Assembly: GCA_977006965.1 (NCBI GenBank)
Contig: OZ345365.1
Location: forward strand, 2,108,001-2,172,000
DNA: 64,000 nucleotides
Direction: 5' to 3'
DNA from: Phymatolithon calcareum
Taxonomy: Eukaryota > Rhodophyta > Florideophyceae > Hapalidiales
The translations under genes and the position numbers were made by a program. Every line of letters begins with the position of its first letter. Position 1 is the stretch's first letter. Below, in pieces: positions 44,672-53,907 of the stretch. The notes beneath the pieces are model-generated. The model was not told the origin of the DNA. It was given only the letters and a program-made list of their open reading frames with translations, and did no database searches.

Positions 44672-44790
44672 GGACCTGGCGATATACTAGAATGAACAAG
44701 TTACGAAAAGCTGCTCCCGTACATTCTTAAGAGTGTCAATGAGAGCTTTCAAATAAACAACTAAACAGTTGCAAAAAAAGTAGGAACTGT

Positions 44791-46015
44791 TGCAAATCTG
44801 CTCCGTATTCACGAACCTCTGAGCGGAATAAAATTGCTCGAACCAGCAGGTTACAAACCTACTGTACAGTAGATCAGCATGATCATGATCATCATGATCA
44901 TGCTGATATTGTGCTCCCTGGATTTGCATGGTTTCTGACGAGATGCCGGTTTTTGTGCGAAACGCGAAACGAAGTAATTGCGGCGAAATATTCTTGCTGT
45001 AGGTAGCGCGCAAGAGCGTCATCTCTTTCTTGTTCTACCACACCACGTGGTGTGGTACAAAGCGGCAGAGATTATTACTACAAAACAAGGCGGAAGTTCA
45101 TTGGATTTTCTCTTTGTATTCCAAGCGAAGGAACGTTACGGCGTACCAGGAGCCATTTTGCGGGAGCGGGGGTGCCGACAGTCATTGTTGGACTGTAAGT
45201 TTTGTTTCTGTAGCTGCAGTAAATCGAAAATGTATTGAAGAGTATAACAGCAGAGCACAAACGACGATCGGGCTCAAGTGGAAATCATCGAACCGTGTTC
45301 TTTAAAACTCCGCGTTTTGGACTTCTGCTTAAAAGTTACGCGCACCGCACAAGAATCGAAATTCAAACAAACAACGAATAGAATTAAATTTAATGATCGA
45401 TAGCGTTTAAAAATCTGCATCCTGGCACTCGTTTTCATTTGCACAGGGCTTGGCATCGGATTGAGTCGACTCAATCCGATCAAAGTTCCAATACAGCAAT
45501 GTAATCCAAACTTGTGTCGTCAAGTGAGATTTTGGCAGAGCACAAGCATAAGTATTGCAGCATTCCACCTGTGGACATTGCTGTATTGGCACCTTCACCG
45601 ATAAACTGTGCAGCGCATGGTTGCGGCTTTATTGTACTATCTGGGACCCCCTGGAGTGGGTGAAGCGGTATCTAACGCAAATACATCAGCTCGTCTGGCT
45701 CGAGATGAAGTCGTGATATATCTGTTTTCAGACCTACCGCGCAGAAACTGAGCATAAACGAACAGAGAAGACTTTACGTCATGGAAAATATTGAGGACAG
45801 GACAGCTTCACTTTCATGCGGCACAGTATGAAAGCTAAAGCGTCCAAAGAGAAGCGGCAGGCTTATCCAGCCTGTGTTGTCGTCACCAATGTACAGTCGT
45901 TTTTTGAAAGCCCCTTGATACAAAACTAAAACACTCTCAGAACACATTACAGAACGCGTCCACTCAAATCTTGCACAGCACAGTGCAATTGTGCGTGAGA
46001 TTTCCCAGCAGCATT
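44791..46015. other. Spacer with perfect palindromes, no gene
   Basis: 44859-44907 joins CTACTGTACAGTAG to a ~35-bp palindrome of ATGATC words. 45036-45057 is a perfect 22-bp palindrome with arms TACCACACCAC. 45455-45480 is a perfect 26-bp palindrome with arms ATCGGATTGAGTC. 45805-45935 is related to 61850-61970 (dispersed repeat). Confidence 0.6.
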
Positions 46016-46186
46016 ACACCGCTGAACAGTTCATTCGCTCACATCCCGCACTGAGTGAGCCCTCTGTTTTGAAAAGGACACTATCCATTCCACATGTGGC
46101 GGAATTGATAGTGTCATTTTCAAAACAGAGGGCTCACTCAGTGCGGGATGTGGGAGCGGAAGAACTATTCATCGGTGTCCTGTACT
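46016..46186. repeat. Long hairpin, ~70-bp arms and 20-nt loop
   Basis: The left arm, through ACATCCCGCACTGAGTGAGC and CCTCTGTTTTGAAAA, pairs with the right arm with few mismatches over at least 60 bp; the loop is near 46087-46106. It could be a foldback element or produce a small-RNA-like hairpin transcript. Confidence 0.75.
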
Positions 46187-46223
46187 TCGGCCGGGGAAAT
46201 GTCCTCCGTATCATAAACTGTTT

Positions 46224-46322
46224 CTAGTGCCTATTGTACGGGAGGTCGTCAATTGAGGACAACAGTTTCATATTTCTAGCGTCTTTGTATGTACCAGTCG
46301 GTTGCCGTACAATAGACACTAG
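46224..46322. mobile_element. 99-bp MITE-like element
   Basis: Ends CTAGTGCCTATTGTACGG and its inverted partner differ at one of 18 bases. TSD not clear. Confidence 0.55.
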
Positions 46323-46366
46323 TGTTGCACGACATGCCTGTGCATCTCCATTGTGCATCTTCTTTT

Positions 46367-47318
46367 CCCGGAGAATGCGGGAAATATCGAAACTCCAATA
46401 TTTCGAAGAACATGGACCACGTTCAGGGAATTAACGAATCAGCGTAAACAACGAAAACATGTGACTAATAGCGTAGCAGAGCTTTTCTTTTCAAATTGAT
46501 GCTATATATGATACACAATATTGTATTTTGCAATTGCTTTTCCAGAATCTATATCGGTGCAGTGAGGGCTTGTTTCATTTTGTGATTACGTGCGTTACGG
46601 AACGAAACGGCTACTCGGGAAATTTGTCAAGCGAAACTTTCGCATCGACAAAACAGACCATCGAAAGTTTCGCTTTCTTGTTTTTGTCGAGGCGAAAGTT
46701 TGTAGACGAAGCGTTGCAATGCCATCGTTCTTAGCGAAACTTTGCGCTCTGATGTTGGAACTACCAAGTTTTGGCAAAAAAAGGGTAGAAAGTGCTCCGC
46801 GTCCTGGCGAAAGTTGCAAGCGAAAGTCGAAAGTTTCGCAAAAAACGCGAAAGTTTTGATTTTTCAGAGCACGTTTCGCATGGAAAATGAGAGGCATTTT
46901 CAGATTTTTTCACATGGATCGCCAGATCTCATTGAGTACTACAAAGTTTCGCTAAATAATTGAGTGTTGCTCAAGTCTTGAGCAGAATATAGCCAATGAA
47001 AGTCAGGCGCTCGGCGAAAGTTTCGATTCTGGCAAATTCGTGACACGTGTTCTTGGCGAAACTTTCGCGAACTTTCGCTTGGCAAATCCGGATCCGTAAC
47101 TTTTCGTATCATACCATGGTTTTGTACATGAGTACGTTGTTCACGTCCCAGCAATAACATTCCATACGTATGGTCCAGCAGTTCACGCTCTCGGAGATAG
47201 ATATTCATGATCCGCAAAATCTATCTGCTTATTGCGCAGGTCGATAAAAATTATCAGCTCCCTCAAAAAGTAGTAAAAGCAAAATTACCTCAATTTTCGA
47301 TATTTCCCGCATCCCCCC
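46367..47318. mobile_element. Non-autonomous TIR element I with CGAAAGTTT word array
   Basis: The left end (GGAGAATGCGGGAAATATCG) and the right end read inward (GGATGCGGGAAATATCGAAA) match. Between 46620 and 47090 the word CGAAAGTTT or its complement occurs about ten times in both orientations. Frames in this part encode low-complexity repeats and are not called. Confidence 0.65.
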
Positions 47319-48253
47319 GGGAGGTGCGGGAAACAGCACTTTTTTGATATTTGACGCATGATACTTCCATGGTTATTGATATCGATATATCATATCGGAG
47401 TTTGTACCTATTCCGCGAAATTGGTCTGTAATTATTAGTCCAGCAAGGTGAAACTTTGCAAAAAAAGAATATATGATAGCTCAATTAAATGACACGACAC
47501 ATTATCTTATTGGCCGGTTTCGAATCATGTTCGTAACTTTTTGCAACTGTACCGCTTTACAAGCGTTTGTTAAAAACACAAGCGAAACACAAGCGAAACA
47601 CAAGCGACTTACAAGCGTTTTCAAATCTTTAAGAGCGTGTAGCGCTGAAACCGCTTACGGGATTTAGTTCAAAACCGGTGTGCTTTTTAGATTTGGATGA
47701 GGGGAAAAAAGCACGCTATATTTTATGGACCGTCCATCTCTTCCCGAACCGTGCTTTTCAACATGCAAAACGCGATTGTTGCGAAATCAGTGTAGTTTTG
47801 CATTTTATAGGACGCCCGTGCCTCTCTAGGGCTGAAGGACGGTCAATTTTTTTCGGTGCCCTTTTTAGGTAGCCTTGTAACCTAAAAAGGACAGCCAAAA
47901 GAATTATGATATAAACATCTCGGGGGGCTGTACAGAGCTTTGAAGTTTCACCTGCAAAAAGACAAGCGCTTGTCTTTTCGCTTGTCTTTGCGCTTGTTTC
48001 GCTTGTAAATCAAGTTCCGTAACGTTTGAAAATTTAAAATAGATCGAAATGATTGGCTCACTACACCAATGAACAATTGCGTACTTCCTCACAATTGCAA
48101 AGAAAATTCTTCGCATACTGCTTTTTGATTGGACACATTTCCAAACGATCAGAAGACAAATCATCATGCTTCGCGATTCTGATGAGCTCCAACATCAAAA
48201 AAACTCTGAATCATCGAAAACATCGAAAAAACGCTATTTCCCGCAGCTCCCCG
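47319..48253. mobile_element. Non-autonomous TIR element II with ACAAGCG word array
   Basis: Left end GGGAGGTGCGGGAAACAGC, right end inward GGGGAGCTGCGGGAAATAGC. ACAAGCG is repeated at 47555-47620 and its complement CGCTTGT at 47955-48010. It abuts element I directly at 47318/47319. 47860-47900 holds a further small palindrome (CCTTTTTAGGT arms). Confidence 0.65.
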
Positions 48254-48260
48254 TGGTGAG

Positions 48261-48698
48261 TTGTTCAAAATATTGGTGAATATGACTCAGCTCTGTGGGG
48301 CCGCTTTCAAAGATTCGAGTGACACTGCGTCACAACTTCGTGATGGCAATCATAACGCATTTTTGTGCACGGGGAAGTCGACGAAATCCATAAGTCTTTT
48401 TAAAGTCTTATGGACTTCGTCGAAATTTCGCGCCAAAATAATCCTAATCGACTCGACAAACAACCGGTCGCTGTGGCGACATGATTCGGACGGTGCTCGC
48501 GTATTGCTCGACATCGACCAGAAGCAGCTCTTGTACGCAGGTAGGGAGGTGAAAGTGAAGGAACAGATGCGGCAGCTGGACGGTCTGGGACTTTCTAACT
48601 GCGCTGAGGCGATTTGTGAGTGGGCCGGTTTGGAGCTTCGGCTTGGATACCGATCGTACAGTACGTGTGAACAAATGGATGTCGCGCTCGTGCGCTAG
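48261..48698 (+). CDS. Possible hypothetical protein, 145 residues
   Basis: Open frame directly right of element II. It has mixed composition (GREVKVKEQMRQLDGLGL) and no known domain. A hairpin with ~17-bp arms (CGACGAAATCCATAAG side, 48377-48425) lies inside the frame, which lowers confidence that it is coding. Confidence 0.2.
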   Translation: MFKILVNMTQLCGAAFKDSSDTASQLRDGNHNAFLCTGKSTKSISLFKVLWTSSKFRAKIILIDSTNNRSLWRHDSDGARVLLDIDQKQLLYAGREVKVKEQMRQLDGLGLSNCAEAICEWAGLELRLGYRSYSTCEQMDVALVR

Positions 48699-49751
48699 CC
48701 GGGAGGAGACATGGAAGGAATTGGATGCGTGTGGTGGATCTTGTGGGACATTCGAATCGCCCTGTGACGAGTTCCGTGTGGTAGACGGCGATACGGCCTT
48801 TTCGCGACGACTAAAGGTTCATGAAGCATTTCCGTAGCCATGTCCACGTGAACCTAAACTGTTACAAACTGCTACTAATGATTCGATGGACTGCCGTTTA
48901 TGAGCTTAGGGACCATCTTCGACGTATGCACCCGTTCTTTTTGCGATGTTTGTTTGTGAAGAACCCGAGCTACTTGAACATTCAATCGTTCTAGGCTCCT
49001 CCTCACCACTAGTACGCGACCAGTATTATTCGCAAAGTCATTCGCTCTCCACGATCCAGCCTCTCTACCCGCCAAGGCATCTCCACTCGTCGCCCATGCC
49101 GCTCTCGACATTGCCTAAATTGAATTTCGTCCGATGCACGCGCTCGCCGCGCTACGTGCTGCTCTTGAAGTTGAGAATACAGCGAAGCTAATCGACAGAC
49201 GTCTTGCGCAAGCCATGGCAACACCAGTCACTGCACTTGGCGAAGTATGCACGGACGTCCCCTGCCTGTGCTGCTTGCTTCTTCGTTTCGGCTCTTGATT
49301 ACACGTGTGCGCGTGCACTCGATGTGCAGTAAACTATGCCACTATTGCCACCACGCAGGTGTGACGCAACGGCGCTTGCTTTTCGAGAAGCGCCCCCCAA
49401 GGAACTGACGGTTAAGGTCAAGTCAAGAAGCTCAATGGTTTATGTCGATACGTACACGCGTATTGTGTATGCTGTACGAATCCGTACTGAATGGTCATTG
49501 GGGCATGTTTCGTTTCACTGCTACGGTCTCATATTTGGGTTGATTTTAGGTGTATGATTCGGGCTGTTCGCGCCGGCGGTAACCGCCCACGCGAACTCCT
49601 GTCTGCATTGTACTGCACTGTGGATGAACTCCAGCCGCTTCGCGCCTGGGGGGATCAGAGGGGTGTGGGAATAGAAGTAAACAACATTTTGTGTACTTCG
49701 CGCACGCGTGGTTCACGTGCAACTCCCGCCAAACCCTCTGTCGCGATCAGC
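48699..49751. other. No gene; dispersed repeat segment
   Basis: 49215-49390 resembles 61570-61790 in inverted orientation (shared ATGCCACTATTGCC, GCAGGTGTGACGCAA). No coding domain found. Confidence 0.4.
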
Positions 49752-49793
49752 ATCCGCTCAGGGGATAGTAATATTACTATCCCCTGATCCGCT
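49752..49793. mobile_element. 28-bp perfect palindrome with 7-bp TSD
   Basis: 49759-49786 is a perfect palindrome with half-site CAGGGGATAGTAAT, flanked by ATCCGCT at 49752-49758 and 49787-49793. The half-site equals the terminus at 62000 and is close to that of the element at 59190. Confidence 0.85.
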
Positions 49794-49832
49794 GCTCGCA
49801 ACACTACCAGCATCACTGCGCGACGTCCCGCC

Positions 49833-50108
49833 TGTCGAAGATACCTTTTAGTAATTCCTTTGTACTGTTAGTAATTGTTTCCTTGTAATGTTGTACAGCC
49901 GAAGTTGACAAGTGCTGATATACTACTGGCTCATGTTGCCGCCAGCGTCGTGTAGGAACACGACGCCGGGCAAGTATATAGTGGTCATTCTTCGGCTTTT
50001 CGTGTTCTACTCTTGTAGAGGAATAAAGACTAGACACCAGGTAACTGCACGCCAAACAAGGCTTGCGGTTGCTTGTCTACTCTCCTCAAATATCGCACAT
50101 ACACGACA
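49833..50108 (+). repeat. 5' LTR of the copia element
   Basis: TGTCGAAGATACC to CACATACACGACA. TATATA at 49975-49980 predicts the transcript start near 50008; AATAAA at 50022-50027 would lie within R. U3 contains the CGTCGTGTAGGAACACGACG palindrome. Confidence 0.95.
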
Positions 50109-50714
50109 TTCGCGAATTAGTGGATTGCGTATTTGCTATCACTACCGAACACCTCTCGTTTGCGTGGCAGTGCTTTGCGGCTTTTGCCGCGCGACCGCTT
50201 TTGCCGCGCACCAAATTTTTTGCGACTTTGAACGACACGAAACGGTCAAAAAAATCGAGCGCCGATTTCTTGGCGCACCACCCAGGCGCATTTTTGGGCT
50301 CACCACCCAGACCCATTTACGGGCTCGCCACGCAAGGCCCAAAAGGTCTCTTTAGGCCCTAACGGGTCTAATAATTGGCCTTATAACCGCGCCTTTCGCC
50401 ATTTTCCCTCACACCCTCCACGCTCAACAGATACCAACCATCCTCCCCCGCCCTGTGTGTGCACCAACCGCACACACCAAGCTCAACACCACCGCCGTCG
50501 CGCGCTCGCCCAGTCGGGGTGGGCGCAAAGAAGAAGCCGCAAGTCGTCGTCGCGCTCCGGTTTTTCTCGCGCTCGTCTCCGCTGCTGCTCGCTAGCGCCC
50601 ACACCCTGGTCTTGCGGGATCAGGGGGTCGGAGTCGCGTACTACGGAGGCTCCTGGGTACGTTGCGTTCGACCCTAAGGTGACCTGCCAAAGTGGCGAGT
50701 GTGCCTCAAGAACA

Positions 50715-51606
50715 AGTACGTGCTCCTCGCTTGATGCTGGGTTCACCGTCACTCCGTTTGGTTTGGCGTTGCACCCACTGCACTCGAAATATTAGCCAGC
50801 TGCTTCGTTGATTACCTAACACGTACTCGCGGAGCACTGTCAAATTACTAACACGCCTTCGTGGTTTGTTTGTACTTTGTTTGCTAATTGCACCAGTGGA
50901 CCTCTCTCCCAAGAACCGCATCCTCCGCCGTATTCGGCGCCTTTCGGAACTTACAGAGTCCGATTCTAGCTCCTCTTCTCTGTCCCCCTCGTTGGATTCT
51001 AGCGCTTCATCGCGTTCTCCCTCATCGGAAATAAACACTATTCCCGCTGATTGGGTTCCTCCTCCGCCGTCCGAACGTACCGCACAAGATTGGAGGTGTA
51101 GCGAAGCACTGCGTGTCCGCAAACAGCGCGAGCAGAATCCTCGTCGTCCTCTCTCCATTCCTCCTCTTTCGCGTGCAGAGGAAACCTTCGCCCGCACTTC
51201 ACGCGCTGCTCGCCACGCAACACGCCTGTTGACGTCGACGCGAGCACCTCGTGTAGCCAAGAGACTGGACAAGGCCCTTGGTGTCCAGCACAAGCCGATT
51301 TCCAAGAAATCGAAAGATAAGCAGTCCAGGCTCCCTCCGCGTGACATCACGCCAAACAAGATCTACCAGGATCAAGGTTGGTACATTTGTGGGTTCTGTA
51401 ACGTTACCGTGCGTAAAGGACACCAGTTGGCGCAACACTGCCGTACTCCTACGCACCGTCACAACGAATCACACCCACCCCCCATCGATATCCCCGACCG
51501 CTGTGAGTGCGGACATATCTTCAAGCAGAAGTTAAACCCGCACCACTACAAGAAGCACCTTGAGGGTAAAAAGCACAAGAAAGGACTGCTCAAAAGTAAC
51601 AAGTAG
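50715..51606 (+). CDS. ORF0: two U1/matrin-type zinc fingers (spliced start), extra gene of the copia element
   Basis: The open frame 50866-51606 contains no ATG at all. A leader intron is predicted at 50716-50896: donor AA|GTACGT, branch site TACTAAC at 50846-50852, pyrimidine-rich tract and acceptor CACCAG. Splicing joins the A at 50715 to TG at 50897, creating an ATG in a strong context (ACAATGG) and a 236-residue protein. It opens basic, has a Ser-rich stretch and a Pro-rich part, then two zinc fingers near the end: C-x2-C-x12-H-x5-H in WYICGFCNVTV and following, and C-x-C-x15-H-x5-H ending HLEGKKHKKG, the signature of U1/matrin/JAZ fingers that bind double-stranded RNA or RNA-protein complexes. 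Most copia elements lack such a gene. It may aid RNA packaging, export or silencing evasion (inference). Confidence 0.65.
50716..50896 (+). other. Predicted leader intron of the copia element
   Basis: GT at 50716-50717, TACTAAC at 50846-50852 (branch A 45 nt from the acceptor), AG at 50895-50896. An alternative donor, TGG|GTACGT, lies at about 50656. Joining exon end A to TGGACC forms the only start codon of ORF0. Confidence 0.6.
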
Positions 51607-51750
51607 TCGTAGATCAATTTTCAGCTAGGAACTATCAGTAGTTTATCTTTTAAACTCAGTTCCAGAACCAAAAAATGGCCGAAAACGGTGCAAACGGCTC
51701 TAGTGACTCTGACTACACTCCCGGAGATCATTCAAGCATACAAAGAGACC

Positions 51751-53907
51751 ATGACTAGAGAGCTTATCGACGGAATGTCCATCACTATCAAGCTGAGCCT
51801 TCGTAATTACCTTGTCGCTAAGGGTCACACATTCCAGGCCGGTATGCACGTCATCACGGCACTATACAGTCTTCTTCAACCAGCAGCTGTTGTTGACGAT
51901 ACACATGCTCCGCCTGCCGAACATCATGATCAGGACCAAGTGTCCGTGGCCGCGGCCCCTACGAACATAAATCCGATCCATGACCACCTAACAGGTGCAC
52001 AGGATATCCGCACTAATGGATCTGCACAAGATGACCGCATCGACGCTCTCACTTCTGCTGTGGAGAATATTACCAGCTACTTGCAGTCCGCCGCCCACGG
52101 CCCTAATCCTGATCGTATGGCACACGGAATAACTCCTGCTCCGCGAAACTACTCAAGCCTCGGGACACTTCCTGAGCTTCGCTCCTTCCGCCAGGACACC
52201 GCAAGGAGATACTCCAAGGCCTCCTATTTGCTAAAGATATACAGCCACTCCTCGCAACAGTTTAGAGGCTCTGGTCATATCATTGAAAACTTAGCCTCTT
52301 TCCACACGTCATTCGTTTCCAAGTGTAAGTCCCTTGGAATTACGAAGGAAGAAGCTTTCGAAAACCTACACTTGCTGTTCGTGCCAGACAGCCCTGCGAG
52401 TTTGTTCTACCATCAAAGTGTCCTACCATCCGCAAGAACCCTCGAAGAAGCTTTCGATATGCTTCACGCTCGTTTCTGTTCTTCTGAACGTCGAGATCGT
52501 CTTATCGGTATATGGAACGATTTAAAATTCAAGGACTTTACAAATAAACCAGGAGCAACGAACCAGTCTGCTCTAAACGACCTCGTGCAAACCGCTCAGC
52601 TCCTCCAGCTGCAGCTCGGTGCGGCATACCAGGATGATCAGCATCTTCGTGATGTCATTAAGAAAGCAGTTCGTAATGAACCATTCGCAGCATTTATTCC
52701 ACTTGCTCCCACCGCAACAGCAGGCGCTATGCAAGAGACCATCGCTCGTGCCATTCAAGTCGTCGAAGACCAGAAAGCTACAGCCTCACATGCAGCTCCC
52801 TCCAAGTCCACCGTTGCAGCAATGGGCCGCGAAACACTCTACAACCGAGGAAACATGGCACTTCGCCGCTATGGTGGAGACATGGCACGCTTCAAGACCA
52901 AGCGCCCTTCTTGGCAAGACAGGAAGACGGATGGAAAGAACCCCATACGCAATGGCTGTCGGTTGCTTTGCCGTCATTGCCAATCGGATTCACACCTTAT
53001 CCGCGATTGCGACAAGATCTCCCGAGTACAGAAAACATTCTGGGCAGTCTCGGTTCTCTGCGTTGAGTCTGTCTCTACTAACGACGACGATGTCGATCGT
53101 GCTCTAGACAGTATCCAGGATTTCGATGACGATACCTGGTTGTCATTCAACAACGAGTTCCCTCTTTCCGATATTGATTCTGCGAGTGACACAGCACCGG
53201 CTGGAACACACTTCATTGATTCCGAGCACGACCAGTCTAAGAGTGAAGTCGAATCCTCCCCGAAGCTACCTCTTTTTCGTGCACTCGCAGATTCTTCTTA
53301 CAGTCACTCTATTTTCTACTCAACGACCGTCATCTACCCCTACAATGTTTTCCATGCTGATCACATCCAGATTCTGTTTACGCAACATGCGGGAGAGGCT
53401 GGATTCGAAGGCATTTGTATGGACAACGGTGCACAGAAAAGCGTGGCCGGTCTTTCTGCATTCAAACGTTACTGTTTGCATGCTCACATGGATGTAAATC
53501 TGACTGAAAGCGAAGAAACGTTCAGAATGGGAGATGTCGTGCACAATAGTCTTGGTAAAGCCACTATCCGCATGCCAATCGACTTTAACGGACACTACAT
53601 CGAGTACACTACCGATATTGTAGACGTCGATATACCTATCCTGTTTGGGCTCGACAAGATGAAAGATCTCCAGTGGTATGTCAACGAGTTTACTAACGAG
53701 TTCTGTTCTCAAAACAATCCAAACCTCACCGTGAACCTTTGCAACAAACTTGGTCACCTGTATCTACAGTGGCCAACTCATGTTGTCCTGTTCACGCGAC
53801 AGGAGCTTCTCAAACTCCATCGTCGTTTTGCGCACCCATCAGCTGAAAAGCTTACCAACCTCCTCCTCCGTGCCTCTCCAGAGACCTTTACCTCAGATAC
53901 TCGTTGA
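51751..53907 (+). pseudogene. Copia gag, protease and start of integrase
   Basis: The first in-frame ATG is 51751. An earlier ATG at 51675 (AAAAATGGCC, giving MAENGANGSSDSDYTPGD) is out of frame by one base, so either a base was gained or the true start is 51751. Gag ends in a zinc knuckle CRHCQSDSHLIRDC (52969-53010). The protease site is MDNGAQKS near 53421, Asp-Asn-Gly instead of the usual Asp-Ser/Thr-Gly. The integrase N-terminal His-His part (LHRRFAHPS) follows; a TGA at 53905-53907 then interrupts before the Cys-Cys half. Confidence 0.9.

Larger units (their letters stand above)
41136..44790 (+). mobile_element. LINE-D, 5'-truncated, with two nested insertions
   Basis: A LINE of the LINE-C type. 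The 3' end near 44757 (GCTTTCAAATAAAC) resembles the LINE-C end. A probable TSD GAACTGTT lies at about 41128-41135 and 44782-44789. Nested inside are LINE-A (41203-41888, itself split by a MITE) and a LINE-A-related 437-bp insertion (43237-43673). Confidence 0.6.

Noticed and set aside
46590-46897. Open frames within element I
   Set aside because: They translate the CGAAAGTTT word array and give low-complexity peptides.
48830-48845. TCCGTAGCCAT, resembling the start of the dinoflagellate/Perkinsus spliced leader
   Set aside because: Only 11 bases match and the rest differs; one such match in 64 kb is not strong, and AATAAA and TATA signals argue against that lineage.
50108-50150. Primer-binding site after the 5' LTR
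   Set aside because: No stretch complementary to a tRNA 3' end starts at the LTR edge; an internal tRNA primer is possible but cannot be shown by eye.
53905-53907. TGA read as an amino acid (altered genetic code)
   Set aside because: No other gene here needs TGA as sense, and LINE frames use TGA as a stop. A nonsense mutation is simpler.
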